Shown here: positions 11,644-20,820 of the stretch, in pieces
How positions within the stretch are numbered: position 1 is the stretch's first letter
How the letters are laid out: every line of letters starts with the position of its first letter
NCBI GenBank assembly: GCA_949130495.1
Contig: OX422211.1
Span: forward strand, 538,100,872-538,164,871
DNA: 64,000 nt
Direction: 5' to 3'
DNA from: Sambucus nigra
Taxonomy: Eukaryota; Streptophyta; Magnoliopsida; Dipsacales; Adoxaceae
Made by a program: the position numbers and the translations under genes
Notes under the pieces: model-generated
The model's database searches: none
Seen by the model: the letters and a program-made list of their open reading frames with translations, nothing else
What the model was told of the DNA's origin: nothing

Positions 11644-12879
11644 TGTAAGGGGGGCTTGAAGATAATCGTGAGATTAGAGATAATCCCCCCAGCTAATACA
11701 ACAGACTCAAGGGATTAAGGCAGCTCGATAGCTCAAGAGAGGCAGCTCAGCATGGAAGCTCAAGCGAGGCAGCTCACCGTGGCAGCCCAGAGAGATCTTC
11801 TAGCGAAGAAACTGGATGAGAGAGCTCATTCTTTAGCTTTGTTGTCTTACTTAGTTATGTTGTATCTTTTGTTTATATTGACTATGAGGTGTAATGATTA
11901 TAATGATTATTCAGTATGAGGTCAAACGGTACTCACGAGAGACTAGGCCTGGCAGATCCTGTGAGAGCTTTCATGCTCTATCGAATGACCTTGCCGTGGG
12001 AACTTCAGAGGGACTTGGTTTGGAGGATTGATAAGTAAGGCAGTGTTGGGGCTTATCCTGACCATCTTAGATTAGCCTGGTAAAACATCAAAAAACCTTT
12101 GATCATGGAACCTTGGACAGAGCGGCCTTGAGTTTCGTCGTGCGTTGTGTTGTGAACCAAGCAACCCTCTACTTAATGTAACATCTAGTTTAGGTAATGT
12201 TACTAGATAGATAAGAAATGTCAAATCTTCACTTTAGTAAACCACCGTGGTATTTGGGGCTGTCAGACAGTTGGTGAGTCACCTCTGTGATGACAGCCCC
12301 CTGATGCACAGAGGTCCGACAAAGTGCATGTCTTGGCATTTAATATTTATGACGCGAAGCTGACTAGTCAATCAGGCATTTAATATTTATGATATTAAGT
12401 ATGAGAGATATCTGTTACAGCTATATAGACTGGGTCACCTTGGGAGTGGTGTGGGGGGCTATTTATGGGCCTCAATAACTTCTGAGGGGGAAGTGTCCTT
12501 TCAGAGTTCTTCTCTATATAGATTATCATCATAGAGAAAGAATTTATTGCAGACCAGAGCTCTTACTCACTCACCATTGTAATTTATTGTGAAACTTTTG
12601 ATAGCTAACCAGAGATCTTTCAGAGGTTGTTGAGGTGTTTTGGCTGCTTGCCAAGGTCTATCTAGGGTGCTTACTCCTCTCTTCCTCTAAATGAGTTACT
12701 TCTGAGTTCATTGTTATCTTTTGAGTCATACATGGGAGATTTGTGAGTTCATACTGAGTTTAACTCCACTGGGTTGTGATTGTGTGTCTTATAATTAATC
12801 AGGAGTGTTCTCAATTAACTTGTCATTTTTGTACTTAAAAGGGGTTACGCCTCTATCTAATCTAAACTACCCTATTACA
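11644..12879 (+). repeat. 5' LTR of Ogre-like element
   Basis: This LTR is inferred from its position directly before an Ogre-type primer site and gag. It begins TGTAAGG and ends CTATTACA at 12879, giving TG...CA ends; the left boundary is approximate. A TATA-like CTATATAG lies at 12512-12519, and the sequence from there to 12879 is the likely transcribed R/U5 part. Inside is a perfect 10-bp inverted repeat (GGGGCTGTCA/TGACAGCCCC). No 3' LTR is present in the window. Confidence 0.5.
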
Positions 12880-12881
12880 TT

Positions 12882-12899
12882 TGACGACTCTACTGGGGA
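12882..12899 (+). promoter_or_regulatory. Ogre-type primer binding site (tRNA-Arg-like)
   Basis: TGACGACTCTACTGGGGA lies three bases after the LTR end. From family knowledge, Ogre elements use a tRNA-Arg primer with a site of the form TGGCGACTC..CTGGGGA. Two substitutions are visible relative to that form. Confidence 0.6.
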
Positions 12900-12916
12900 G
12901 GTATTCTTCTAGAAGT

Positions 12917-14150
12917 ATGGCTTAGGATAATGTCAACCGTGCTATAGAATTTGATGTTTTTCAACGCCAATAAGAGCAAGATGCGAGAGAGCTTGAGGCG
13001 GCTAGGGATGGGGTCTCTCGAGATGGGGCCCCTTGGGTGGACCTATCTACAGTTCAAATGATGACGGGCGTCCCAGGGATAACTTAATCTTCTATGAGCG
13101 CTGGGATGGGTCCAGCCCAAGTGGCCCTCCTCAGGACTAAGTTTTATGAGTTTTTGTAGACCCCCGTTGCTACAACGGTGTTGGGGGGTTTTGATGCCAG
13201 TTATTTTATGATGCCAATTGTGTCTCCGGTAGCCTCAACTAGAGTATCCCCAATGGTAACTGCCCCCTCGGACATAATACCCACTCTTGTTCCAATGGTG
13301 GTTGCCCCAGGTGTGACAGGAGTTCCACCCGTTGGGATTACTCCAGGTTCAGCGAGTGTCCCACAAGTGGTCCTTCGGGCTATTCCGCTAAAGATTGAGA
13401 AAACACCAAAATCTGCTTTGGAGGAAATAAGGAGAGAAATACATAAGGATATGCTGAAGATGATAACATCTTCCTCGCAATCGAGTAGCGAGGTAGCATC
13501 GGTATATGACGATTTTCGCACTCCTTATCCCCAAGAGTACAACGATGAGCCTTACCCAAAGGACTAAATACCTCCTATCTTTGAGAAATACACTGGGAAA
13601 GGGGGGAACTTGAAGGAGCACATCAAACGTTTCATCAAACATTTGGGTGCTCACTACAACAACAAGAAACTCAAGTTAAGGGAGTTCTCAAAATCCCTAA
13701 CCGATAAAGCTTATACATGGTACTATCACTTGACACCAAAGACTATTTCAACGTAGGAAGAGATGCACATTTTATTTGTCCAGAAGTTCTTTTCGACAGT
13801 AGATGAGTTTACATTAACGTAGTTGGGTAAGGAGAAGCAATGGTCGGGAGAAGATGTAGTGTCTTATGTTCACAGATTTAGGGAGAGGTCCCTCGATGTG
13901 AGGGAAGAAGACAAAAAGTCCAAACTGTAACAACTCTGTACTGAAGGTTTGCTCCTGGAGTATATCTATCACCTGAATAATGAAACTTACGAAGGGACTT
14001 TTGCATCATTTCTGAAAGTAGCAAGAAATATATCGTTGGTGGTTCAGCTAAACCCTGTTGTGGTTCCACTGGTGTTTTAGACAGTCGGGGCCACGCGTTG
14101 CAGCACGTGGACAGCCCCCATGGGTGGGATACGTCGATGGAGGTGAAAGA
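12917..14150 (+). pseudogene. Ogre-like gag, decayed
   Basis: This is the gag gene of an Ogre/Tat-type element, starting at the first ATG after the primer site (12917). One frame runs through an acidic helical N-terminus, a Pro/Val/Thr-rich linker (13200-13370), and the capsid domain from about 13570: IFEKYTGKGGNLKEHIKRF, TDKAYTWYYHL, FVQKFFSTVDEFT, DVVSYVHRFRERSLDV. In-frame stops occur near 12920, 12972, 13087, 13157, 13565, 13754, 13819 and 13927. The frame is lost near 14080. The long linker and lack of a clear zinc knuckle fit Ogre-like gag. Confidence 0.7.
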
Positions 14151-14195
14151 GGCAAATAAACGAAGAAGAATAATAAGAGAAAGTTTGGGAGAGAT

Positions 14196-15465
14196 ATGAA
14201 AGACCCAACACCTCTACCTTGTGCAGTTGGAGAGGTTGTTAGCTGTTACAATACCATAGTTCAAGGAGGAACGGTGTATGAACCTAAGGGCATCCCCACC
14301 ATGGATCCAGATGCAATAACGAGAGCAGATCCTAAGTATTGTCAGATCCATCAAAAGGTGGGTGATCCAACGGAGGCTTGTTTCACGTTGAGAAAGATTA
14401 TCGGCAAGCATATGAAGACAAGGACTTTGCAGATCCCTCAAGAGAACAACGTGAAAGTTAACACTCTACTATCGTATGGGGCGAACCTAGTGATTGCCTA
14501 TAATGAGGAGGTAGAACGAGAGACGAGGGAACTTGAGTTCCAATGGGAGGACTTTGAAGATGCCTTAGAAGATTGCATAATGGGCATGGCCAACGTGTTC
14601 ATTGCCTATGATAAAGCAAGAGTGAGGGATGTAGAGGAGGTATACAACTTGAAAGGAGAAGAAGCAAACCAAAATTGGGAGTACCAAGCTCCTTCAGTAT
14701 CGCCCAAGTTCTCGTGGTTTTACGATCAAGTGGGTATGCCAAAGGAAAGCCGTTTGGATATAGCACATGCAATTCTAGACATCGCAAGGAAAAATGCGGC
14801 ACCCTCATTAAGATGGAAATGGACCATATCTAGACTGGTGAGAAAGTTCTTGTTCTAAGTAACTTTTAGTGACACCTATAGGGTTGTGAGATTCCCACAC
14901 AATAGGCCCCTGTACGTAACGACAAGAATCAACGGGGTAAGATTTTCAAGGGCCTTTATGGATGGAGGTGCATCAATAAACATCATGTCTATTAGTTCCT
15001 TTCGGATAGCCATCATTCAGGAGGAAAGACTAGTACCAATGCCATTGATAATTTTTGGCTATGATAATCAATCATCCTAGTCTATCAGGTATGTGAATGT
15101 GGGGATTGTGATGGGAAACCTTACCTCACACATTAAGTCCCATGTGATTGAGAGTATCACTTCCTACCACCTACTGATAGGGAGAGTATGGATGCACAAC
15201 CAGGGTCTGGTCCCTTAGACGTATCACCAATGTATAAAGGCAAACATTAAAGGCATTGAGATCGTCATACGGGCAACAAAGAAGCCTTTTGCCACTGAAG
15301 AAGCTCATTTGGTAGATGTATCCTTTTACACGGAGTTGGAGGAATATTCCAGGGTATTGATAAGAAGTATGGAAGGAGCAAGAGTTCCCTCTATCAGGGA
15401 AAGGATGGGGCCTGTGAATGGCCAAGGTAGCGAAGGAACAAAGGGAAAGGTAATAACAGAATAAG
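14196..15465 (+). pseudogene. Ogre-like gag end and aspartic protease
   Basis: 14196-14858 is an open 220-codon stretch corresponding to the gag/protease junction. It holds a Cys/His segment (KYCQIHQKVGDPTEACFTL) and a long acidic region. After a stop and frame change the protease follows from 14886: PLYVTTRINGVRFSRAFMDG, then GASINIMSIS, giving the catalytic core as D-G-G. The flap-distal part is YHLLIGRVWMHNQG near 15167-15208. No RT follows, because homology stops near 15470, where an unrelated minus-strand element begins. The element is therefore truncated after its protease. Confidence 0.65.
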
Positions 15466-15482
15466 TCCACTTATCTAGTTCC

Positions 15483-16134
15483 AAGAAGCAAAATTTATCA
15501 AAGAAACTTAGAGACATGAAGACCAAGTTTTTGAATGATCATCGAAAACAAAGGGAAAATGGCCAACAAAGGGGGAAAAAAGAATATATTTTTGAAAATT
15601 TTCAATTTTTTATAATAAAAGTATGCTTGGGAAGAACATATAATCAATCAACGAAACTCAAAAATCAAAGGGTATCATATCCCATATCCCCTAACTTAAA
15701 CATTACATTATCCTCAATGTAAATTAAGAACACAAGTTTAAGAGCAAAAGTGAAAGATACCACCCGAAATGAATCGATCTACAGAAAGTACAAGTTCAAA
15801 GATTCTACAAAACATGTTAGAACCAATCATAACAAAAAAGAAGAATAAAAATTTTAACTAATTACACTAGACAATAATAAAAAAAATAAAACAAACTACT
15901 ATGTACAACTAACAAATCCAACTTTTAACGAACTATACGCTAAAAGTTGAAATTTTTGAGGGTCCACCCAAAATAGATTTGGCATTGAGGAAGTAATGGT
16001 GTGACCTCATAATATTTTAAGCCTCACAAAAAATAAGAATTATCTTTGAACAGTGGAAGGCTTGGTTTGGTCGGGGAAAAGTAACCATTACCAATTAAAA
16101 TATTTTGGCGGATGATGGGGACAAGTACAAGTGG
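15483..16134 (-). mobile_element. Old NAL copy, 3' portion (interrupted)
   Basis: Read on the minus strand, this is the C-terminal end of the NAL ORF and the non-coding region after it, closely parallel to 18490-19130 of the young copy. The order matches: FWVDP, the ORF end with a VYS-like tail, then GTCTAGTGTAATTAGTTAA, GGTTCTAACATG, and the internal polypurine motif TTTAAGTTAGGGG (about 15686-15705). The young NAL copy inserted at 16139/16140, and the rest of this old copy continues at 22295. The left end near 15483 is truncated within the region between the two polypurine tracts. Confidence 0.8.
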
Positions 16135-16139
16135 GAACC
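16135..16139. repeat. Target site duplication gaacc (left)
   Basis: Five bases immediately outside the 5' LTR of the young NAL element, repeated at 22290-22294. Confidence 0.85.
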
Positions 16140-16544
16140 TGATGCGACGCAAATATTGCATTTATTCACCCGTTAACCTACGCGTTATTAGCCCCCTCGG
16201 GTATCTTATTCCCTATATTTATGCTCGTTAACCAGACAACCCTCGGATTTCTATGTTAACATGTTTTGCAGGGGTTAATTGAGCTTTTGTAGGTGTTTGG
16301 ATGCTTAGTGTGAACTTCGGATGCGTTTCGCTCGATTTCCGTACACTATCGCACGCGCAAGGGCATTTTAGTCTTTTGACATCTTGGGCACCTGGCCCGA
16401 CATCTACACGGAAGTTGTATCTCTCCTCGCTAGCTTCGCGTGGCCGTGAACGGTGCGCGATTTTGATCCATAACGACAAAGTTACGGCGATTTGAGCGAC
16501 GTTGGATTGTATGCCAATGCAGGGGAGATTGCAGGCTGCCCCTG

Positions 16545-16652
16545 CTTGATCGATCGATCAAGCTTGGGGGTCGATCGATCGAGCCTTATTATTTTTTGCC
16601 ACGTTTTCCATTGTCGATCGATCGACCACAGGGGTCGATCGATCGATCCCCT
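16545..16652 (+). promoter_or_regulatory. Cluster of TCGATCGATCGA palindromes in the LTR
   Basis: Four blocks built from the self-complementary GATC/CGAT alternation lie within about 105 bp. They are arranged as two pairs separated by GGGG/CCCC-type spacers. The cluster ends roughly 45 bp before the TATA box and is repeated in the 3' LTR at 21225-21330 with one fewer 4-bp unit. A regulatory role is inferred from position only. Confidence 0.5.
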
Positions 16653-16694
16653 GTTTTTCCCCTGCAGATATTTTCCTTCTTTTATTCCAACTTA

Positions 16695-16703
16695 CTATAT
16701 AAG
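16695..16703 (+). promoter_or_regulatory. LTR TATA box
   Basis: CTATATAAG in the context TTACTATATAAGTTGG. The same word and context occur in the 3' LTR at 21372-21380, and as CTATATAAA at 42620-42628 in the diverged third copy. This conservation supports it as the core promoter. Confidence 0.7.
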
Positions 16704-17617
16704 TTGGTTTTTGTTGTAATAAGAGAAATATACATACTTAGAGACTCACATATTCTGATGGAGATAGTTTAGTTAGGTTTTGGTTTTGGAGGGTTCATCT
16801 TCTTCCTCTCTTGGATTGACACACTAATTGGTTGTAAGATTGAACTATTCACTTCCTCTCCATTAATATAGTTTGTTCTTCTTCTTCTTCTTTTTCCTTG
16901 TAATTTAGTTTCAATGCTTTCTAACTAGTTTACTTGCTTTAATTCTTGCTTTCTTAGTTTAATTAGCATAATTTAGTTTAACTCACCATGCACCCTTAGA
17001 TAAATAGGGTCGGGATTGTGTTCCGCCATTTTCGAGTCCCGAGCTCCGAAAATTAGGTTTTGTGTAAAATTGCATTTAATTGAAACCTCGCGTATTAAAG
17101 TCGGATTATTATGCGTTTAACTTTCTTTGTCATGCAACGTTAGTGTTTATAGCGATTATCCGAATTTAATCCGCGTGTGACCATTTTCCGTTAAATGTTT
17201 AATCTCGCAACTTTGGCTTAAATTCCTTATTGCGTGACGTTTATGCTTAATTGAAAATGATCGATTAAATTGCTTTCGAGCCTTAACTCTAGTTAGTAGT
17301 TATTTCGATCCGTGTGGTAGAATGCGATCCCGATCCTCGCTTTCCTTTTGTTTAGCGTTAACTTCTCTTTTTATTTTATTCACGACAATCATCCTTCACC
17401 TTTTCTTATTTCTTTTACACCATTTTTATTCTTGAAGTAATTAAACAATTAAAATCTAAAATTCAATCACTCCCTGTGGATTTCTTACGATACCTGACTT
17501 ACCGCTGTACTTGCTTGTCAAGTGTAGCTGTAGTTTAGGTTCTTTTGCATGTCGAGCGGGAGCCGAAATCAACGATAGTGTCCCTACACGAACACTCGGT
17601 TTTCCTCGCATAAAAAA

Positions 17618-17635
17618 TGGCGCCGTTGCCGGGGA
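17618..17635 (+). promoter_or_regulatory. Primer binding site, tRNA-Asp
   Basis: TGGCGCCGTTGCCGGGGA lies four bases after the LTR end and is the exact complement of the 3' end of plant tRNA-Asp(GTC) as I know it. It is the primer class used by Athila elements. A decayed counterpart is present in the third copy near 38932-38950. Confidence 0.85.
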
Positions 17636-17806
17636 GTGTGTTTTAGATAGTAATTGTTTTATTATTTCGTAGTATTTTTCCTTTTGTATTTGTATTCTTT
17701 GTTTTAACCTTTTTTGCAGGATAGCATATTTGAGCGCTAAGAAACTTTGATTCGCGGTTGCTCACTTTCTTGCTCGGATTCTCCATCTACAAACAACGAG
17801 GTAATC

Positions 17807-18715
17807 ATGTCCTACTATTATAGTTATTACGGTTATTCTAATGATTCATACTTTGGGGATAGTTTTCAAGTTTTCCATTTTCAAGATTTTCTTGAAAATG
17901 AAAGACTTGAAAACATTTATCGGAATGAAAATCGTTATTGGGAGCTTGAGTTGGATTCATTATTCGAATCCAATGACGATTCTTATTTCATTACTTTCGA
18001 AGACGAGTTTCAACCAAATGAGGAGTTCGAGGCTCTTGAGCCAAGGAAGCCTACTTTGGAAGAGACTTTGCTTCTTTATTACCAAGGTTTGGAAAGCTTA
18101 AATGATGCTGGAATGAGACTTGGTGCACTTTCCGATGAGATGAATTCTTATGCACAAAACAACGAGGAGGTGGAAGCTTGTGTTTCACCTCAATTTTTCA
18201 AAGAATTTCTCATCGAATGTGAATCTTTCTCCCCCGAAATTAAATCTCCTTCCGACGATGAGTCTATTGAGATTGAATTTGTTTCATCACCATATTCGTT
18301 TTCCGTGATCGAACCATTAGAATCACCGGTTGATTCCTATGAGTCGGTAGAAACTTTTAAAATTTCTAAACTTTTTGCCGACGAGGACTCTTTACCGGAT
18401 TTGTTTTCGATGGATGTTATCCCCACATGTGCACCATCTCCCATTCCATTTGAAAAATCTTTGGGAGATGAGTCGATTTTTCTTGGACCTCAAGTGTACC
18501 TTTCCCCCTTATTATCCAAATCCCCCATCGTCCGCCCAAAATTTCAAATTGGCGATGGTTCACTTTTTTCACCACCCACATGCCTTCCGTTGTTCAAACG
18601 GAATTCTTATTTTCCGGGAGGCATGTTCGCTTTGGAGGGTCCACCGTTGATCCTTCAAAGTCAAATACCTTTTTGGGTGGACCCTCAACTATTTAGACTT
18701 ATAGTGTATAGTTAG
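17807..18715 (+). CDS. NAL ORF, acidic protein of unknown function
   Basis: Intact 302-codon frame in the young NAL element. I chose the ATG at 17807 because it is the first in frame; the frame is open back to a TTG at 17747. The N-terminus is rich in Tyr, Ser and Asp (MSYYYSYYGYSNDSYFG). Next come an acidic aromatic stretch (residues about 20-85), a helical segment PTLEETLLLYYQGLESLNDA (about 95-115), an acidic Ser/Glu region, and a conserved C-terminus with LSPLLSKSPI, GDGSLF, NSYFPGGM and FWVDP. I see no zinc knuckle, capsid, protease, RT or integrase motif, no signal peptide and no membrane segment. Related frames occur in both other copies, broken. Function unknown; a gag replacement or an RNA/particle-binding protein is only a guess. 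A splice-acceptor-like TTTTTTGCAG lies at 17710-17719. Confidence 0.7.
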   Translation: MSYYYSYYGYSNDSYFGDSFQVFHFQDFLENERLENIYRNENRYWELELDSLFESNDDSYFITFEDEFQPNEEFEALEPRKPTLEETLLLYYQGLESLNDAGMRLGALSDEMNSYAQNNEEVEACVSPQFFKEFLIECESFSPEIKSPSDDESIEIEFVSSPYSFSVIEPLESPVDSYESVETFKISKLFADEDSLPDLFSMDVIPTCAPSPIPFEKSLGDESIFLGPQVYLSPLLSKSPIVRPKFQIGDGSLFSPPTCLPLFKRNSYFPGGMFALEGPPLILQSQIPFWVDPQLFRLIVYS

Positions 18716-18967
18716 TGTGAAGCCTAAATAGTAGGTTGTAAATAATTAGCTTTTTAATTTTCTTTATTTCCTATTTTTCTTTCCTTTTAATTTAGTCTAG
18801 TGTAATTAGTTAACTTTTTGTTATTTGTTTTTGCTATGCTCGGTACTAACTTGTTTTGTAGATTTCATTGGACTCGTGCTTATGGAGATCTCTCCAATTT
18901 TGGGTAATATCGTTCTTTTCCTCTCTTTGTGTTGTGTTCTTAATGCGCATTGAGGACAATGCAACAT

Positions 18968-18982
18968 TTAAGTTAGGGGTGT
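18968..18982 (+). promoter_or_regulatory. Internal polypurine tract of NAL
   Basis: GACAATGCAACATTTAAGTTAGGGGTG precedes 18982. It closely resembles the 3' polypurine tract (GACTAGCAATGTGTAAGTTAAGGGGTG) located next to the 3' LTR about 1.84 kb downstream. The same internal motif is found in the other two copies (40226-40240 plus; about 15686-15705 minus). Confidence 0.65.
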
Positions 18983-20805
18983 AGGATATTTTATCCATTT
19001 CATTGTTTTGTCCATGGATTTGCTAACATTTAGTTACTAAGTATGCTTTTTTGTGAAAAATTTGAAAATTTTCAAAAATATTTTCTTTCCTTTTTCTCCT
19101 TTGTTGGGCATTTTGCCTTGTTTCCAGTGATAAATTTTAATAATTGCCCGATCCAATAGACAACTCAATGATGCATGTTCTCGATTTTAGAAGTTATTAG
19201 ACTTTAGTCCTCAAATTATTGGTATTGTGAATAACTTCATGAATTAAACTTTATCCCATGAGCATATGCACTTTCCTTGTTATATTGATTTGGTTTAAGA
19301 TTTTTATAACTCGATAATCTTTTGTTGCATTATATATACTTACACCGAGTAAGCTTTGTACCTTTCGTCGTTTGTGAGTGTTATACACTATTCTTTTCTC
19401 TTTGAAAACGTTGAATTCGTCGGTAATCTCTCTATTCTTTCATTTGACCGTTCATTAATTGAGTTCATACTTGAAATGTGTTACTTGAGCATGATTTTCA
19501 TATATTGTTTTGACTCGAGAATTGCGTATACTTTGTGAAATGATCATAGGCCCTCTTTGGTATATCACCCATATGACCTTGACCTCGCCTTTTATATGTT
19601 CCCTAGTCAACCCACTTGAGCCTAAATACTAGCCTTTCGTTTCATAACCCCTTTCCCATAACCAACTCCGCATTGGAGTTTTAGCCCATACATACACTTT
19701 CCATACCTTTGTTTGGAATGATACTTGGGATTGAATGATGTTATTGTAGTGTGGTTGCAATTTAAGCATATGAGAGTTTGAAAAGTAAAGAAAGAAAATA
19801 GTAAAAAAAAAAGTGAAGAAAAAGAGAAAGCAAGAAAACAAAAGAAAACAATAGAAAAAGGAAGAAAAGAAAAGAAAAGAGAAAGTTGTTGTGTATAGTT
19901 CAATAAGCTTTGATTACTCTCCCCGATGATATATCTAATGCCGTTTTGGAACTTGTTTTTCCAATTTTGTTATTGCACGCATTCTCCCATTATCCCGAGT
20001 TTTCTTCCCGAACACTTTGAATCCGTACATATATTCCTTCGTTTCGCACCCTAGCCAAACCTACATCATAACCCTATTAAAGTCCTATGTGATCTTAGGT
20101 TGATGTAATTCAAAAGTCATAATAGTTGTGATAATCTGTGAAAATGCATTTCGCCTCTTTTTAGTGAGCGGTATCCTTTCATTGAGATTACAGTTTTTCA
20201 GTTTATATATAGCGTTCTTCTTCTGTGACATGTGTGCGGCCTAGTTTCTATTTACATTTACTCTTTAGCCCGCATGTCCCGTGTGTTACCTCCCTGTTTA
20301 GAGTGAATTCATTTGTTGAGCGTAATGCCCGTGAGGATTGAATGTATGCTTGCTTTGATTAGTATCCGGTTTATATAAGTTTTTCGCCAAATCACACTAT
20401 GCATGTGCTTTCCCCCCTCCCACTTTTAAAGTTTCAATTCTATGAGGTGCATTCAACTTGTTAATAACAACGGACTTTAGCTTGAATTCGTTCAATGTGC
20501 TAATAACATGTTTGAAATCTTTTTCGTTGTTGTTGAGTTTGTCGCATGTTGGGTTGGGCATATTTTGAGGAAACCATATGATGTTTGTGGGTTTCATCCC
20601 TGAAAACCCTCACGAGACGACACTCGTCCACTAGGGTCACCTAGGGGTTTAACGGCTTATTGCATACGCTAAATGCAATCGAATCGCCCGCGAAAGTGGC
20701 CTTATCTTTTTTATTGCTTTTATACCATACTTTTGTACTCTCTCCTGTGTTGGTTTACTAGTTCTTCTTGTTGTTTCCTATTTCATTGCAAGGGACTAGC
20801 AATGT
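18983..20805 (+). other. Conserved non-coding region between NAL polypurine tracts
   Basis: No supported gene. The stretch is aligned along its length with 40241-42030 of the third copy. Features shared by both copies are a block at 19178-19220 (TCTCGATTTTAGAAGTTATTAGACTT-like), a purine-rich strand of about 130 nt at 19758-19886, and a CCCTGAAAACCCT...CCTAGGG...TTTAACG block at 20598-20690. Short open frames here are not conserved. Confidence 0.6.
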
Positions 20806-20820
20806 GTAAGTTAAGGGGTG
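20806..20820 (+). promoter_or_regulatory. 3' polypurine tract of NAL
   Basis: GTAAGTTAAGGGGTG immediately precedes the 3' LTR. In LTR elements this tract primes plus-strand DNA synthesis. It is preserved in the third copy as AGTTAGGGGGTG at 42031-42042. Confidence 0.8.

Larger units (their letters stand above)
16140..17613 (+). repeat. 5' LTR of young NAL copy
   Basis: 1474 bp, TGATGCGACG to CGCATAA. Its last bases are TAA where the 3' LTR has TCA, consistent with one change in the terminal CA. It differs from the 3' LTR at scattered single positions and two or three short indels (by eye, a few per cent at most), which indicates a fairly recent insertion. A cluster of TCGATCGA palindromes sits upstream of the TATA box. 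Confidence 0.9.

Noticed and set aside
17618..17635. A tRNA-Asp gene
   Set aside because: Only the 18-nt complement of the tRNA 3' end is present, beside an LTR; it is a primer binding site.
17841..18101. 86-codon alternative frame inside the NAL ORF
   Set aside because: It overlaps the 302-codon frame, and I see no counterpart in the other copies.
19622..19903. Phe/Leu-rich minus-strand frame resembling a membrane protein
   Set aside because: It is the complement of the purine-rich tract; hydrophobicity is a by-product of poly-pyrimidine sequence.
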